From Caulobacter sp. 17J65-9 (GTDB taxonomy: Bacteria; Pseudomonadota; Alphaproteobacteria; Caulobacterales; Caulobacteraceae): 49,200 bases of DNA. The position numbers and the translations under genes were made by a program. The notes under the pieces were generated by a model. The model made no database searches and was not told the DNA's origin. It saw only the letters and a program-made list of their open reading frames with translations. The stretch covers positions 1 to 49,200 of the forward strand of contig NZ_JAAIVC010000012.1 of assembly GCF_010975005.1 (NCBI RefSeq). The letters are read 5' to 3'. Shown in pieces: positions 22,144-30,022 of the stretch (within the stretch, counting starts at the first letter, position 1; every line of letters begins with the position of its first letter).

Positions 22144-23361
22144 CTATTCCGCGAGTTTGACGAGCTTCATGGCCGGCAGGGTGTGCATGCCATGGTCGGT
22201 GCAGTCGGAGTTGAAGGTGGCGTTGCCGTTCCAGGCGACGGTCTTGGCCACCACCTGGGTGCAGCCGTTCTCGCCCTCGAAGTCGCCCAGGTACTCGACC
22301 AGGTTGTTGGGGAAGTAGATCGCCCCGGTCATCTTGGAGTCGGCCGTGCCGTTGAACGTCGCCCGCCCGGCCGTGCTCTCGCGGTCGCCCATGAACAGCA
22401 CCCCCGAATAAGCCCCGGAGGTCGGCGCGCTCAGCTGCACCGTGGCGGTGCCGTTGATGGCCGGCGATGTCGAGCCGTTGAAGAAGATGGTCACGCCGTC
22501 GCCGGTGATCTTGGCGTTCGAGTTGATCTTGAAGTTGCCGCCGGTGACGACGTAGACGCCCGGATCCAGCTTGACGTTGCCCTTCAGGTCCATGCCGTTG
22601 CAGTAGATCCCCGGCTGGCGGGTGGTCCCGCTGTCGCTCTGGCAGGGGCCGGCCGCCGACGGCTCGGGCACGCTGCGGTAGGGGTCGGCCACGGTCGGCG
22701 CCTGGGTCACCGGCGCGTCGCACTCGGTCATGGTCAGCTTCGAGCCGGTCAGGCTGGCCCCGCCCACCGAGATCAGGCAGGTGGTCAGCAGCGAGTTGGA
22801 GCCCTTGGTGGTGATCGCGTCGGCGGCCACCGAGTTGGCCATGACGCTGCAACCGTTCAGCGTCAGGCTGGAGCTGCCGGAGAACATGGCCGCGCCCGAG
22901 GCCGACGGGTCCAGGGCCAGCACGCAGGCGCTGGACGCGGTCTGGAACACCGCCACCGAGCGGGCCCGCGCCTCGACCTGCGAGCGGCTGAAGATCTTGG
23001 TGAAGAACCGCTGCACCGGCGAGCGCAGCTGCACCTCCACCGCGTCGGCGCTGCCGGAAAACTTGCCGGAGGTCGGGGGCGTGTGCACCACCACCTCGCC
23101 GCCGGCGATGGTGAAGCCGTTGGCCACCGCCTCGCGCTGGGCGGTGGCGGCGATCTCGGACTCGCTGGCGCCGGCCCGCTTGTCGATGGCCGCCGCATAG
23201 GCCGCCGCGTCGGACGCCGCCTGCAGCTCCAGATCCTTGAAGTACCAGTAGGTGGTCTCGATCCCCAGACCCGCCCCGCCGGCCACCAGCGGCAGCGTCA
23301 GCGCGAACAACAGGGCGACGTTGCCGCCCTCGGACCTGAACCGTCGAAGGAAGTCCCGCAT
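22144..23361 (-). CDS. TadG-like pilus-associated protein
   Basis: 405 aa. The N-terminus RFRSEGGNVALLFALTLPLV is the TadG/Flp-type signal with one TM; FKDLELQAASDAAAYAAAID is the conserved following helix (TadE/G N-terminal family). The C-terminal 250 aa are Ser/Thr/Gly-rich beta structure with paired Cys (SACVLALDPSASGAAMFSGS, NGCSVMANSV), and the whole is probably a periplasmic anchor or adhesive subunit. It heads a three-gene operon with two TadE pilins. Other tad/cpa genes (ATPase, secretin, prepilin peptidase) are not in the window, so this is a detached minor-pilin locus. Confidence 0.85.
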   Translation of the reverse strand: MRDFLRRFRSEGGNVALLFALTLPLVAGGAGLGIETTYWYFKDLELQAASDAAAYAAAIDKRAGASESEIAATAQREAVANGFTIAGGEVVVHTPPTSGKFSGSADAVEVQLRSPVQRFFTKIFSRSQVEARARSVAVFQTASSACVLALDPSASGAAMFSGSSSLTLNGCSVMANSVAADAITTKGSNSLLTTCLISVGGASLTGSKLTMTECDAPVTQAPTVADPYRSVPEPSAAGPCQSDSGTTRQPGIYCNGMDLKGNVKLDPGVYVVTGGNFKINSNAKITGDGVTIFFNGSTSPAINGTATVQLSAPTSGAYSGVLFMGDRESTAGRATFNGTADSKMTGAIYFPNNLVEYLGDFEGENGCTQVVAKTVAWNGNATFNSDCTDHGMHTLPAMKLVKLAE

Positions 23362-23625
23362 CGCCCGCCCCCGGAGAGAATCACCTGCTCCGTCGAGGCT
23401 ACGCCCGCGTGTTAAACTGAGTGCGAAAGCAAAGGCTTAATTCGCATTATCCATGTTCTGCGCAAACCGTTTGGTGAACACCCGTTAGCCACGCGCGCCG
23501 GCTTGTCCGGAGGGCTTCGCCCCGCGCTCCGCCGAACGAAGCCCTCCGTCCTCCAAGCGAACGAGTAGCACTGACGCGGCCTTGGCCGCGCCGGGTCAAC
23601 CGGGCTGAACCAGCGGCGTTCCTCG

Positions 23626-23800
23626 CCCTTCTCCCGGAGGGAGAAGGAGGGCCCCGCGCTGCGAAGCAGCGTGGGAGGATGAGGGATTACGGACCCGAGC
23701 GGCCTTGGCGCCGAGCCCTGCGCCCTCCCGTCCCCCTCACCCTCCCACGCGCCTTGCGGCGCGCGGGCCCCTCCCTCTCCCGACCGGGAGAGGGGAAGAG
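23626..23800. repeat. Family-A and family-C repeats side by side
   Basis: 23626-23697: CCCTTCTCCCGGAGGGAGAA and GGGAGGATGAGGGATTACGG (family A). 23734-23800: CCCCTCACCCTCCCACGCGC, CGGGCCCCTCCCTCTCCCGA and CGGGAGAGGGGAAG (family C, also at 47737-47820). Together with 23362-23625, which holds no gene, they form the 506-bp gap between the divergent tadG-like and porin genes. Confidence 0.78.
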
Positions 23801-23867
23801 GCGTCCGGAACACCCCCGTCCAACGAATGTTGCTCCGCACAGGCTCAACACAGAGTGGGCGGAGCAC

Positions 23868-24869
23868 ATGCACACGAAACGGACCCATGTCCTGCACGCC
23901 GCCCTGCTGGCCGCGGCCCTCACCACAGCCGCCCTCGCCGCCCCCGCCCACGCCGACGAAGGCGGGGTCAGTTTCTGGCTGCCCGGCCAGTACGCCAGCC
24001 TGGCCGCGCCGCCGCCGCCGCCCGGCTTCTACCTGGGGGGGAACACCTACGTTTACAGCGGCGACGCCAGCCACGAGCGGAGCTTCCCGATCGGCGGCTC
24101 GATCGTCGCCGACGTCGACGGCGACTTCGTCGGCCAGTTCGTCACCGCCCTCTACGCGCCCGAGGGCAAGGTGCTGGGCGGCGGCCAGCTGGCCCTGTCC
24201 ATCTCCGGCGCCTACGGCTGGAACAGCGTTTCAGGCGACATCCGCATCGCGCGCCCGAACGGCGACGTGCGGACCGGGCGGCGCGACGACTCCGTCTGGG
24301 GGTTCGGCGACCTATATCCGTTGGCGTCGGTGGCCTGGAACAAGGGGACCAACAACTGGCTGGCCTACCTGACCGGCGACCTTCCGGTCGGCGCCTACGA
24401 TCCCGACCGGCTGGCCAACATCGGCATCGGCCACGCGGCCGTCGACGGCGGCGGGGCCTACACCTTCCTCGACCCCAAGTCGGGGCGGGAGTTCTCGGCC
24501 ACGGCCGGGCTGACCTACAACTTCGAGAACCCGCAGACGGACTACAAGAGCGGCGTCGACTTCCACCTCGACTGGGCGGCCTCGCAGTTCCTGAACGAGC
24601 AGGTCTATGTCGGCCTGGCCGGCTACTGGTACCAGCAGCTGTCCAACGACAGCGGCTCGGGCGACCGGGTCGGTGCGTTCAAGTCCAGCGTCGCCGCCGT
24701 CGGCCCCGAGGTCGGCTACCTGTTCAGCGTCAATGGCCGCCAGGCGGCGCTGAACGCGCGCGCCTACTGGGAGTTCGCCGCCGAGCACCGGCTGGAGGGC
24801 TGGGCCGGCTTCCTGACCCTGAGCGTGCCGCTGACCGGCCCGAGGCCCAAGGCGGCCGCCGGCAGCTGA
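23868..24869 (+). CDS. MetA/SphA-type outer-membrane protein
   Basis: 333 aa. A signal peptide (1-29, ending PAHADE) is followed by the family opening GVSFWLPGQYASLAAPPPPP and FYLGGNTYVYSG. Alternating amphipathic strands fill the rest (GIGHAAVDGGGAYTFLDPKS, FSATAGLTYNFENPQTDYKS, GVDFHLDWAASQFLNEQVYV, VGPEVGYLFSVNGRQAALNA). It ends EFAAEHRLEGWAGFLTLSVP, as usual in the 'phenol MetA degradation' transporter family. These are beta-barrels linked to uptake of aromatic or other hydrophobic compounds. The ATG at 23868 is preceded by GGAG. It lies close to two sulfatases. Confidence 0.82.
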   Translation: MHTKRTHVLHAALLAAALTTAALAAPAHADEGGVSFWLPGQYASLAAPPPPPGFYLGGNTYVYSGDASHERSFPIGGSIVADVDGDFVGQFVTALYAPEGKVLGGGQLALSISGAYGWNSVSGDIRIARPNGDVRTGRRDDSVWGFGDLYPLASVAWNKGTNNWLAYLTGDLPVGAYDPDRLANIGIGHAAVDGGGAYTFLDPKSGREFSATAGLTYNFENPQTDYKSGVDFHLDWAASQFLNEQVYVGLAGYWYQQLSNDSGSGDRVGAFKSSVAAVGPEVGYLFSVNGRQAALNARAYWEFAAEHRLEGWAGFLTLSVPLTGPRPKAAAGS

Positions 24870-24873
24870 CGCC

Positions 24874-25713
24874 TCAGCGCTTGCAGGCGCTCAGGATCTC
24901 GGCGGCGTCGCGCTCGCCCTGAGCGCTGGCGTCGACGTAGTCGGCGGGCTGGTCGTAGCGGAACTCGCGGTCCGAGCCGACCGGGATCACCACCGTCTCC
25001 ATGCGGGTGAAGCCGCCCGTCGACAGGTGCAGCTCGGCATAGGCGGACGACTCGGACATGCCGCGGTCGCGCGCGCCGTAGATGCTCAGGGTGTCGCCAC
25101 GGCGCTTGTCGCCGGCCCCCGACCGCACCAGGCGCCACTCGGTGGCCCGGCCCATGACCAGCTCTTGCTGCTTGGCCGGCTCGTAGCCCTTGCGCGCGGC
25201 CATGGCGACCGCGCACTCCACCGCCAGCTTCTGGGTCTCGGCGATCTTCTCCAGCGCCGCATAGGCGCCGTGATAGCCGCCCTCGCGCGCGTCCAGCAGC
25301 ATGCGCACGCCCTCGGCGTGGTCGCGCTTCACGCCCGCGCCGTCGACCAGGGCCTGGCCGTAGTGGGCCAGCGAATCCGCCTGCTTGCGGTCGGCCGCCA
25401 GCTTGAACCAGCGCAGCGACAGGGCGACGTGGTCGGGGACCGCCTTCTGGGCGTCGGCCGTCTGGTACAGGTGCCCCAGCTTGTGCATCAGATCGGGGTT
25501 GTCGACGGCCAGGGCCGCCTCGCCGACCAGCTTCAGCGCCCCGGCCAGGTCGCCCTTCTCCTGCAGCGCTTGCGCCTGCGCCAGCAGCCCGTTCGCCTTA
25601 TCCATGGCGGCCTGGCTCGGTTCGGCCTGCGTCGGCGCGGCCTGAACAGGCGAGAATTGCGCGGACGCGCCCGCGGCCAGCGCCAGGGCGAGCGCCATAA
25701 CGATCGACTTCAT
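24874..25713 (-). CDS. Secreted Sel1-like repeat protein
   Basis: 279 aa. A signal peptide (1-25, GASAQFSPVQAA) is followed by helical repeats (AMDKANGLLAQAQALQEKGD, DLMHKLGHLYQTADAQKAVP, SLRWFKLAADRKQADSLAHY, GVRMLLDAREGGYHGAYAAL), then a beta-rich tail ending DAAEILSACKR. GGGAGGGG lies upstream of the ATG. It converges on the MetA/SphA-type gene with only 4 bp between the stops, and stands upstream of the first sulfatase gene on the same strand. Confidence 0.72.
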   Translation of the reverse strand: MKSIVMALALALAAGASAQFSPVQAAPTQAEPSQAAMDKANGLLAQAQALQEKGDLAGALKLVGEAALAVDNPDLMHKLGHLYQTADAQKAVPDHVALSLRWFKLAADRKQADSLAHYGQALVDGAGVKRDHAEGVRMLLDAREGGYHGAYAALEKIAETQKLAVECAVAMAARKGYEPAKQQELVMGRATEWRLVRSGAGDKRRGDTLSIYGARDRGMSESSAYAELHLSTGGFTRMETVVIPVGSDREFRYDQPADYVDASAQGERDAAEILSACKR

Positions 25714-25940
25714 GGGGGTCCCCTCCCGGAATCGCGGCGAGGATAGCGGCGGTCCAGGGGCGGTCCAGACGCCCGGGCCGAACGGATCGTCGCAGGCGCG
25801 ACCGGCGCATGCCTCGACCGCTGCGGTTGCTTCTCGCGCAAGCGGAGCACGCACATGAAGTCAGCCTGGCTGGCGATCTCCCGCGCCCTGGCGGCCGCCA
25901 CCGGCGAAGCTGGCCGTTTGGGCGCGGCGCGATCCGGCGC

Positions 25941-27404
25941 TTATTTATTATACCCGGTGAAGTCCTCGCCGACCTTGATGTTCGGATATTGCTTTACGCT
26001 ATGCTCGTACCCTTCGATGATCTGCAAATTCGGAGCCAGAACCCAAGCCGTGGTGAAATCGGTATAGAATAAATTGTTGTCCTCGTGTGGATCGCTGCTC
26101 AGGTTGTACATCAGGGGAAACGCCGGCCGGAGGTAGGGACTCTCGACGGCCGGGCTATCGGCCGTGTAGCGGAAGACCGTCTTCCAAAACTTCCACTTGA
26201 TCGACATCAGCTCGCCGTCCGCGCCGAAGAACATGTAGCTGTCGCGGCCGGTCTTATCGCTCTTGCCCAGCATGAACGCCGACGCGTCGACGCCGTCGAT
26301 CGGGCGGTCCCTGGGCACGAGGCCAGGCGCTCCCACCATTCCGGCCACCGTCGGCAGCCAGTCCACGGCGGCCAGCATCTGCTCCGTGACCACGCCGGCC
26401 GGGACCTTGCCGGGCCAGCGGACGATGGCCGGCACCCGCATGCTTCCCTCGAACGGCGTGTTGAAGAAATTGCCGCGGAACGGCCCGTTCGAGCCCGGCC
26501 CGACCTGCGGGACCGCCCCTCCGCCCGCGTTGTCGCTGCTGAAGATAAAGATCGTGTTGTCCTCGACGCCCGCCGCCTTGACGGCGTCCATGACCTGGCC
26601 GACCCGGTAGTCCATCTCGGCGATGACATCGGCGAACAACCCGCTGCGCTCGGTGGACTTGCCGGCGAAATTCGGGTTGGCCATCACCGGCGGGTGCACC
26701 TCGGAGTAGCCCACGTAGACGAAGAAGGGCTTCTTCGCCGCGGCCTCGCGCCTGATGTACTCGACCGTCTTCGGGATAATGTACTTCTCGTCCACGATCG
26801 GCCGCACCTTCAGGTCCAGCGGCATCACCGGCCTGGACGGCTGGCCCTTCACGCCCTCCCAGATCATCGGCGTCGGCTGGCCGGTCTCCTTGAACAGCGG
26901 CCACGCGGTGTAGCCCGCCTCGTCCCAGCTGTTCTCAATCCCCCACCACTCGTCGAAGCCCTGGTCGTTCGGCAGCCGCCCTTGCGTGTCGCCCACGTGC
27001 CACTTGCCGAACAACGCGGTACTGTAGCCGTCGGCGGACAGCAGTTCGGCGATGGTGTACTCCCACGGAGCCAGCCCGCCCTTCCCCTCCCCGGGCAACG
27101 GGACCTTGTAGGTTCCCGAGCGGACCGGATGGCGCCCGGTCAGGATCGCCGAGCGCGACGGCGTGCACTGAACCTCGACGTTGTAGTTGTTGAAACGGAC
27201 GCCCTCGCGGGCCAGCCGGTCGATGTTCGGCGTGGGCACCGTTCCGCCGTACACGCCGAAATTGCCCCAGCCGACGTTGTCGACCAGGATGAACACCACG
27301 TTGGGCTTCTGCTGCTGCGCCGACGCCGGCGCCGGCAGGGCGGACAGCACCGCCGCGCCGACCAGGGCGGTCCCACAGGCGAGCAGGCGCTTGCACAGTT
27401 TCAT
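25941..27404 (-). CDS. Periplasmic arylsulfatase (formylglycine type)
   Basis: 487 aa with signal peptide (1-30, APASAQQ). The sulfatase signature CTPSRSAILTGRHPVRSG starts at Cys80, the residue that must be converted to formylglycine; FGKWHVG follows as the second signature. Metal-site residues are near DN (42-43) and FSSDNAGG. The family more often has DDxGxGD where this protein reads VDNVGWGNFG. It hydrolyses sulfate esters and needs a formylglycine-generating enzyme, which is not in the window. The relation to the second sulfatase (28143-29651) is clear but the two differ widely. The substrate is unknown. Confidence 0.9.
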   Translation of the reverse strand: MKLCKRLLACGTALVGAAVLSALPAPASAQQQKPNVVFILVDNVGWGNFGVYGGTVPTPNIDRLAREGVRFNNYNVEVQCTPSRSAILTGRHPVRSGTYKVPLPGEGKGGLAPWEYTIAELLSADGYSTALFGKWHVGDTQGRLPNDQGFDEWWGIENSWDEAGYTAWPLFKETGQPTPMIWEGVKGQPSRPVMPLDLKVRPIVDEKYIIPKTVEYIRREAAAKKPFFVYVGYSEVHPPVMANPNFAGKSTERSGLFADVIAEMDYRVGQVMDAVKAAGVEDNTIFIFSSDNAGGGAVPQVGPGSNGPFRGNFFNTPFEGSMRVPAIVRWPGKVPAGVVTEQMLAAVDWLPTVAGMVGAPGLVPRDRPIDGVDASAFMLGKSDKTGRDSYMFFGADGELMSIKWKFWKTVFRYTADSPAVESPYLRPAFPLMYNLSSDPHEDNNLFYTDFTTAWVLAPNLQIIEGYEHSVKQYPNIKVGEDFTGYNK

Positions 27405-27690
27405 GGCGTTGTCCTCACGGTCGCCTCGGCCTTAGCCAGCGCCGAGATCGGGACGTCGACGGTCGGGAACACGCTGCCGCCCTCGGTCCGGTACCGGGCG
27501 CCAAACCGGCGGTCGCCACGCGGGGTTGCGAAGCTGGGCCGTGGGACAGCGTCCCTCGGCCCGGCGTCCCGCTGACCGGCCCGCCCCGGAACAGGCTACG
27601 CCGCCCAACGGGCCCGACTGGGGCATCCGCATCAACATCGTCGCCCTGTTCCCCACCGGCGAGCGCGCGGGCTGAGGCGGCGGCCCGCGA
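27405..27690. other. Intergenic region with a possible gene remnant
   Basis: No complete gene. A short plus-strand frame ending at 27675 reads ...PPNGPDWGIRINIVALFPTG, which looks like the final strand of a membrane barrel, but the frame upstream of it is not coding-like. It may be a remnant. Confidence 0.3.
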
Positions 27691-28080
27691 CTAGCTGACG
27701 TGGGTCTGGATCGTTCCCTCAGGCAGCAGGCGGATCAGGGCGACGATCCCGGCGACGAAGGCGGCGGTCTTGAGCAGCTCGATCGCCACGGCCCCGCGCC
27801 GGGGATCGGCGTCGTCACGCGCGTACTTCTTCAGACCGCAGCCGCTGCAGCTCAGGTAGATCCCGCTGAAGTTGAAGCTGTTGAACGGCTTCTGGCATCG
27901 CGGGCACGGCCAGTAGCGGTGGTAGAGGCTCGCCATCGCCGCGACGAGTACGCTCACGACCACCGGAACGAGCAGCAAATCCGGATAGGGGCCGCCGAAG
28001 CTGAACCAGACGAACGGCCCGACGATGGCCAGGACCGACAGCCAGCCGGACACGCGATAGCCGCTCCACCTGTAGGTCAT
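27691..28080 (-). CDS. Membrane protein with zinc ribbon, between two sulfatases
   Basis: 129 aa. TM helices lie at about 12-28, 34-52 and 100-118. Between TM2 and TM3 is a rubredoxin-like zinc ribbon, CPRC (59-62) and CSGC (78-81), in the order CPRCQKPFNSFNFSGIYLSC. GGGGGTG precedes the ATG. I do not recognise the family. Its strand and spacing (62 bp after the downstream sulfatase start region) suggest it is cotranscribed with the sulfatases, but a link in function is not shown. Confidence 0.65.
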   Translation of the reverse strand: MTYRWSGYRVSGWLSVLAIVGPFVWFSFGGPYPDLLLVPVVVSVLVAAMASLYHRYWPCPRCQKPFNSFNFSGIYLSCSGCGLKKYARDDADPRRGAVAIELLKTAAFVAGIVALIRLLPEGTIQTHVS

Positions 28081-28142
28081 GGTCACCCCCGTTCTCGCGG
28101 GAAGTGTGTAGCCGGAACGGGGGCCAAGTCTACCGGCGGCGC

Positions 28143-29651
28143 TCACTCCCCGCGGAAGTTGGTGATGTTCGGCGCCGGCGGGTTGGGATGGCCCTTGAGC
28201 GACTTTTCGTAGGCCTCGACCTCCTTCAGCGGGCCCTCGGCCCCCCACCCGAACACCGCCCCGACGTTGCGGTCCTCGTGGGGGTCCATCTCGATGTTGA
28301 ACAGCTTCGGATAGCCGGCCATCGGGGCGCTGGCCGAGCCCAGGCCCGGCGCGCGCTGCGGTCCGATACCGGTCGGATGGATGTCGGTGAAATAGACCCG
28401 CCACTGCTTCCAGCGCGCGGCGACGAGGTCCGGCCCGATGAAGCTCAGCAGGCCTTCACGCCGGCCTGTAGCGCTGCGCACGAACAGCACGTCGCTCTGG
28501 TCGACGCCGTCGATCGGCCGGTCGTTCGGCATCTTGCCGCCCACGATGCCGGCCAGCGTCGGCAGGAAGTCCATGATCGAGAACATGGCGTTGGACGTCG
28601 TGTTCGCCGCCACGTGGCCCGGCCAGCGGATGAAGGCGAAGGTGCGCACGGCCCCCTCGCTCGCTTCCCCCAGTTCGCCCCGGTACGGGCCGCTGTTGCC
28701 CATGTCCGGCGTCCCCTGGTTGCCGAAGTTGAAGGCGACCTCGCCATAGGGGCCGTTGTCGGAAGCGAAGACGACGAGGGTGTCGTTGTCGATGCCGAGC
28801 TCCCGCAGCGCGTCGAGAACCTGGCCGACATGGTGGTCGCCCTCCATCAGCTTGTCGCCATAGTTGCCGATGCGCGATTTGCCGGCGAACTCCCTGGAGG
28901 GCAGGTTGGGAACGTGGCCCATCGAGAACGGCAGGTAGAGGAAGAACGGCTTGCCGGCCGCGTGCTGGCGCTTGATGAAGTCGACCGACTTCGCGGTCAG
29001 TTCGTTGTCGATCTCGGCGCGCACCGCCGGGGTGAACGGCTTCACCTTGCGCAGCGGTCCGCCGGCGGCTGCCTCGACGATGTACGGCCCCTTCGCCAGC
29101 AGGTCCTGGTAGGGCGCCTCGATCGAGCGGGTCAGGGCGATGGTGTCCACATAGGTCGCCGAGTCCCAGGAGGTGTCCGGCGGGATGCCGTAGAACTCGT
29201 CGAAGCCGTGCGCGGTGGGCAGGCTCTGCGGCTCGCTCCCCAGGTGCCACTTGCCGTAGATCGCCGTGGCGTAGCCGGCGGCGTGGAACATGTCGCCCAT
29301 GGTGAAGGCCTTGCCCGACAGCGTGCTGGGCGTGCCCGGGACGATGATCAGCGACAGGCCGTTGCGGATCGAATACTGCCCGGTCATCAGCGCCGCGCGC
29401 GAGGGCGTGCAGGCCGGCTCGACCAGGAACTGGGTCAGCCGCAGCCCCTCGCGCGCCATCTGGTCGGTGCGGGGCGTGGGCGCCCCGCGCAACTCGCCGC
29501 CGCCGTAGGGGCCCATGTCGCCGTAGCCGACGTTGTCGGCCAGGATGAACACCACGTTCGGCCGCTGGGCTTGCGCCTGAACCGGCGCGGCCAACGCTCC
29601 GGCCGCGCCCATCGCCAGCGCCGCAGCACAACCAAGTAAAGCTTTCCGCAC
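28143..29651 (-). CDS. Periplasmic arylsulfatase, second copy
   Basis: 502 aa from a GTG at 29651, which has AGGAGG 5 nt upstream; an upstream TTG is in frame but would place the Shine-Dalgarno inside the gene. A signal peptide (1-28) is followed by NVVFILADNVGYGDMGPYGG. The formylglycine signature CTPSRAALMTGQYSIRNG starts at Cys81, followed by YGKWHLG and FASDNGP (metal and active site). The closer DNVGYGD motif is kept here. The C-terminus ends PNPPAPNITNFRGE, typical of this family. It is presumably active on a sulfated small molecule or glycan; the substrate cannot be told. Confidence 0.9.
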   Translation of the reverse strand: MRKALLGCAAALAMGAAGALAAPVQAQAQRPNVVFILADNVGYGDMGPYGGGELRGAPTPRTDQMAREGLRLTQFLVEPACTPSRAALMTGQYSIRNGLSLIIVPGTPSTLSGKAFTMGDMFHAAGYATAIYGKWHLGSEPQSLPTAHGFDEFYGIPPDTSWDSATYVDTIALTRSIEAPYQDLLAKGPYIVEAAAGGPLRKVKPFTPAVRAEIDNELTAKSVDFIKRQHAAGKPFFLYLPFSMGHVPNLPSREFAGKSRIGNYGDKLMEGDHHVGQVLDALRELGIDNDTLVVFASDNGPYGEVAFNFGNQGTPDMGNSGPYRGELGEASEGAVRTFAFIRWPGHVAANTTSNAMFSIMDFLPTLAGIVGGKMPNDRPIDGVDQSDVLFVRSATGRREGLLSFIGPDLVAARWKQWRVYFTDIHPTGIGPQRAPGLGSASAPMAGYPKLFNIEMDPHEDRNVGAVFGWGAEGPLKEVEAYEKSLKGHPNPPAPNITNFRGE

Positions 29652-29821
29652 GGTCGCCTCCTGCAAGGCTAGGCGAAAAGCCGGACCGACACGGTCGAGG
29701 TGTTCGCCCTGGCGCGTTCATTCGATTACGGCAAACCCGGCGGGGGCGGCGGCGGTTTCTACAAACGATCCGCCCGCCGGCGCGTTTGAGTCGAAGACGA
29801 TTTCATCGGACGAGCCGCGGC

Positions 29822-29944
29822 ATGGGCATGCACGGAATGATGGGCGGCCAGATGGGCGCCATGGGCCTGATCGGCGCGCTGGTCGTGCTGGTGCTGTTCC
29901 TCGCGGCCGGCGCCCTGCTCACCTACATCGCGCGCCGGCGCTGA
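29822..29944 (+). CDS. 40-aa Met/His-rich membrane peptide
   Basis: The ORF reads MGMHGMMGGQMGAMGLIGAL, then VVLVLFLAAGALLTYIARRR. It has six Met and a His in the first 14 residues, one TM (about 16-35) and a basic end. Such Met/His clusters often bind Cu(I). No clear Shine-Dalgarno is seen, but the frame is closed cleanly and is followed by a strong terminator. The peptide has no relation that I recognise to its neighbours. Confidence 0.5.
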   Translation: MGMHGMMGGQMGAMGLIGALVVLVLFLAAGALLTYIARRR

Positions 29945-29959
29945 CCGCCGCAAAGCAAA

Positions 29960-29983
29960 GGGGGCGGCCTTTCGACCGCCCCC
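29960..29983. terminator. Intrinsic terminator, probably bidirectional
   Basis: GGGGGCGG (29960-29967) pairs with CCGCCCCC (29976-29983) around an 8-nt loop. On the minus strand it is followed by TTTGCTTTG, so it can end the autotransporter transcript, and it also closes the 40-aa gene. Confidence 0.75.
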
Positions 29984-30022
29984 TCGCCTTCTCAAACCTG
30001 TGCCCTCAGGCGCGGATCGCCG

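Noticed and set aside
23405-23435. TTAA...TTAA upstream of the tadG-like gene as a CtrA box
   Set aside because: The two TTAA are about 21 nt apart, not 7, so they do not fit the CtrA site.
25855-26067. Small plus-strand frame MKSAWLAISRALAAATG over the end of the first sulfatase gene
   Set aside because: It has GGAG before it, but most of it is antisense to the sulfatase end and it changes composition at the gene border.
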